This document shows, piece by piece, positions 6,118 to 7,257 of a stretch of DNA of 7,257 bases. The position numbers were made by a program, and so were the translations under genes. The notes under the pieces were generated by a model. That model searched no databases. It was given only the letters and a program-made list of their open reading frames with translations, and was not told where the DNA came from. Source of the DNA: Acidobacteriota bacterium. GTDB lineage: Bacteria > Acidobacteriota > Terriglobia > UBA7540. The stretch's first letter is position 1; each line of letters starts with the position of its first letter. The stretch covers positions 1-7,257 of the forward strand of contig JAKASC010000119.1 in the NCBI GenBank assembly GCA_021828245.1, read 5' to 3'.

Positions 6118-6462
6118 GCCGACAGCCGTGAACCCTAGTGGGCCGCACGGGTCAACACCAAAAACAAGCCCAGTTTCGCCAATCGGCTGTGACCCAGCGC
6201 CGCACCCAGACCCAGCCCTTCGGCCACCCGCTTCAGCACGAACAGCAGGCCGAAAAACAGGTCCGAGTTGAGGGGCTGGCGACAGATGAACGGCTCGGTC
6301 GAATTCGCCGCGCAGCAGGCGGCGGAGGGCTTCAATGCGGGCCGCAGGCCAGTGAGAGAGGTTCGCCAAGGTGCGGTTCTTGACTTTACCATGCTGACGG
6401 AACGACTCGCGCAGCAGGAGGGCGGGTGGGCAGTTGCGGTTAGGGATGGTAGCGATATACAT
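6118..6462 (-). pseudogene. IS1634-type (IS4 superfamily) transposase N-terminal remnant, frameshifted
   Basis: From ATG 6462 (minus strand) the frame reads MYIATIPNRNCPPALLLRES, then GKVKNRTLANLSHWP and IEALRRLLRGEF, a typical N terminus of IS1634-type transposases. After GPVF the frame is lost: the homologous continuation GLLFVLKRVAEGLGLGAALG and LAKLGLFLVLTRAAH lies in the next frame, consistent with one extra base in the A5 run at 6253-6257 (plus strand). That frame then hits TAG at 6137-6135, where relatives have CAG (Gln), and resumes as GSRLSAGRWA before similarity stops at the IS3 junction. Roughly the first 115 residues of a protein usually several times longer remain, with no catalytic residues. 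It cannot make an active transposase. Confidence 0.8.
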
Positions 6463-6601
6463 ACCTTCTGCATATCACCATGCAGAAATAATGGAAAGTA
6501 TTAATGTACATTCCTACGAATAAGTTCCGCAAATCCACCAACCCCTTGCAATGCAACATGATCAACCCGATTGCTGGGGGAAGTTCAGTCCGCCACCGAC
6601 G
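6463..6601. other. Spacer between IS1634-type and IS110-type remnants
   Basis: No gene is seen. An inverted repeat CTGCAT-ATCACC-ATGCAG (6468-6485) lies directly upstream of the IS1634-type start codon and may be part of that element's leader. On the plus strand the IS110-type frame stays open leftward through most of the spacer, but I cannot recognise transposase sequence left of about 6600. Confidence 0.5.
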
Positions 6602-6817
6602 CTCCCCCTCAAAGCCCGACGCGGCCACAAGCGGGCAGCCATGGCAGTGGCCCACAAGATTCTGGTGGCGGCCTATCACATGCTTTCTCAAGATGTGTCG
6701 TACAACAGCTGAGGTGACGCCTATCTCGATCAGCTCTCCAATACCCGACTCACTCGAAACCTTGTTCGCCGCCTCGAACGTTTGGGCTATAACGTTAGGC
6801 TCCAGGAGGCCGCCTAA
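6602..6817 (+). pseudogene. IS110-family transposase C-terminal remnant with internal stop
   Basis: The plus-strand frame reads LPLKARRGHKRAAMAVAHK, then ILVAAYHMLSQDVSYNS, a TGA at 6710-6712, and GDAYLDQLSNTRLTRNLVRR, ending LERLGYNVRLQEAA with TAA at 6815-6817. RRG(H/K)KRA..AVAHKIL..YHML and Y.DLG..YLD...R....LVRRLE.LGY.V.L are hallmarks of the C-terminal end of IS110-family (DEDD) transposases. The TGA falls where Leu of DLG is expected. Only about 70 of the usual 300-400 residues remain; the left limit is approximate because similarity fades near 6600. No catalytic residues of the DEDD core can be identified, so it is non-functional. Confidence 0.75.
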
Positions 6818-6859
6818 AAGGCTCCTCACTAAAGCCCAGGTGAATATTTTCATTGCAGG

Positions 6860-6875
6860 CAGGACAGCTGTCCTG
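6860..6875. repeat. Perfect 16-base palindrome CAGGACAGCTGTCCTG
   Basis: The two half-sites CAGGACAG and CTGTCCTG are exact inverted copies with no spacer. It lies about 40 bases after the end of the IS110-type remnant and 197 bases before thrS. It could be a dimeric regulator operator, an IS-related end, or chance. Confidence 0.6.
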
Positions 6876-6990
6876 GGGCATCATTTACCAGCATCCTGCT
6901 CAACTCCGTCTCGATCCGGGCTTGCGTCCTACCGTCTTCCTCGACCATCGTCTCTCCGCTCAGGGGGATACGATGTGAGTAGGCTCTACC

Positions 6991-7025
6991 ACCTCCTACG
7001 TGGGTTTGACCCGCGAGGGGGAGGT
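6991..7025 (+). promoter_or_regulatory. Hairpin in the thrS upstream region
   Basis: The outer arms ACCTCC (6991-6996) and GGAGGT (7020-7025) enclose an inner stem GTGGGT (7000-7005) and ACCCGC (7009-7014) with a TTG loop. An alternative pairing GTAGG (6979-6983) with CCTAC (6995-6999) would compete with the outer stem. If transcribed from further upstream this could act as a leader structure; it also overlaps the promoter candidate. Confidence 0.35.
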
Positions 7026-7035
7026 TTGCTATGTT
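7006..7035 (+). promoter_or_regulatory. Candidate sigma-70 promoter for thrS
   Basis: TTGACC (7006-7011, 5 of 6 to TTGACA) and TATGTT (7030-7035, 4 of 6 to TATAAT) are 18 bases apart. Initiation would fall near 7042, about 30 bases before the thrS start, leaving a short leader containing part of the stem TTGGGA/TCCCGA (7034-7053). Confidence 0.35.
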
Positions 7036-7071
7036 GGGATTTTCGGCTCCCGAGGTGGAATTCAGACCTAG

Positions 7072-7257
7072 ATGCCCAACGTTCGCCTCACTCTTCCGGA
7101 CGGCACGGTGCGAGAGTTTCCTCAAGGCGTCACAGCGCTGGAGGTGGCTCGTGCCCTCAGCCCGCGGCTGGCGGCGGAAGGGCTCGCCGCTCGCGTGGAC
7201 GGACGGCTGGTGGATTTGACTGAGCCGATTGAGACCGATGCTTCGGTTCAGATTATC
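7072..7257 (+). CDS. thrS: Threonyl-tRNA synthetase, N-terminal TGS domain (3'-truncated by window edge)
   Basis: Sixty-two codons run open to the window edge. They translate as a TGS domain: VRLTLPDGTVREFPQGVTA, then LEVARALSPRL, EGLAARVDGRLVDLTEPIE and DASVQII. This N terminus, with PDGT..EF..G.T..E.A and A.V.G...DL..PI, is characteristic of ThrRS, the class II synthetase that charges tRNA-Thr in the cytoplasm. TGS domains also occur in RelA/SpoT and Obg-family GTPases, but starting directly with it, at this register, favours ThrRS. An in-frame TAG at 7069-7071 lies immediately before the ATG, so the start cannot be further upstream. GAGGTGG (7052-7058) is a possible ribosome site, though 13 bases is a long spacing. 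The editing and catalytic domains lie outside the window. Confidence 0.88.
   Translation, partial: MPNVRLTLPDGTVREFPQGVTALEVARALSPRLAAEGLAARVDGRLVDLTEPIETDASVQII

Larger units (their letters stand above)
5711..6850. mobile_element. Eroded integrative element or IS cluster at a tRNA-Ala site
   Basis: The stretch is bounded on the left by the tRNA-Ala 3' half and contains pieces of three different transposase families (IS3, IS1634 and IS110 types), none intact. Base composition is uneven and AT-rich at the left end. No integrase gene, no second copy of the tRNA half and no intact tRNA-Ala occurs before thrS, so if this was an integrated element its right end has been lost or rearranged. The right border is only approximate and is set at the end of the IS110-like segment. 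Confidence 0.45.
6818..7071. other. Leader region of thrS, no gene recognised
   Basis: Neither strand gives a recognisable protein. The left end (to about 6860) may still be IS110-derived flank. It holds a 16-base perfect palindrome (6860-6875), two hairpins close to thrS and a promoter candidate, listed separately. I see no T-box consensus (no clear AGGGTGGNACCGCG) and no Thr-rich leader peptide. Confidence 0.5.

Noticed and set aside
6980..7071. T-box riboswitch ahead of thrS
   Set aside because: GAGGTGGAATTC only distantly resembles the T-box core, and no specifier loop or antiterminator arrangement with a T-run is visible.
5479..7071. CRISPR array or toxin-antitoxin pair in the gene-poor region
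   Set aside because: No regularly spaced direct repeats and no paired small genes with ribosome sites were found.
6850..7125. Minus-strand frame of 91 codons opposite the thrS leader
   Set aside because: It overlaps the start of thrS antisense and matches no family I know; a decayed gene cannot be fully excluded.
6504..7223. Plus-strand frame of 239 codons spanning the IS110 remnant and the thrS start
   Set aside because: It is out of frame with both the IS110-type motifs and the thrS TGS domain, and is low in recognisable structure.

Overview
The window looks like part of a bacterial chromosome with high-GC genes. The left three quarters is a compact, co-directional block of intact genes. 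The right quarter is a gene-poor graveyard of mobile-element remnants, and the start of another housekeeping gene sits at the right edge. The lineage cannot be fixed from sequence alone. A TIG plus NHL-type propeller gene lying between pgpA and cinA, and a secreted MGH1-like glycosidase, make me favour Acidobacteriota. This is an inference at about 0.5 confidence; Verrucomicrobiota or a related soil phylum is possible.

Left block (2-3934, + strand): the C-terminal two thirds of rimO (ribosomal protein S12 methylthiotransferase), yacG (zinc protein, gyrase inhibitor family), pgpA (phosphatidylglycerophosphatase A), a TIG/beta-propeller protein of unknown role, and cinA (nicotinamide-nucleotide amidase family). 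The first four genes overlap one another by 26, 59 and 4 bases, and cinA follows after 35 bases, so they are very probably one transcript. The products serve ribosome modification, topoisomerase control, phospholipid synthesis and pyridine-nucleotide salvage. They look like a housekeeping cluster rather than one pathway.

Middle (3935-5478): a 275-base gap with only a weak promoter candidate, then a GTG-started gene with a good Shine-Dalgarno for an exported glycosidase related to GH63/GH37.

Right part (5479-7071): no intact gene. On the minus strand there is the 3' half of a tRNA-Ala(GGC) gene, ending exactly at the anticodon loop. Further right come the C-terminal end of an IS3-like transposase fused to the decayed N-terminal part of an IS1634-type transposase, both on the minus strand, and then the C-terminal end of an IS110-type transposase on the + strand with an in-frame stop. 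The picture is an eroded integrative element or IS pile-up at a tRNA gene. Several hairpins and palindromes lie in this stretch.

Right edge (7072-7257): the TGS domain of threonyl-tRNA synthetase (thrS), which runs off the window, preceded by a candidate promoter and small hairpins.

I see no convincing undescribed multi-gene system. The most informative signals are the tRNA-Ala half, the IS1634/IS3 chimera, the folded repeat-like segment at 5596-5638, and the TIG/propeller gene embedded in the housekeeping operon.
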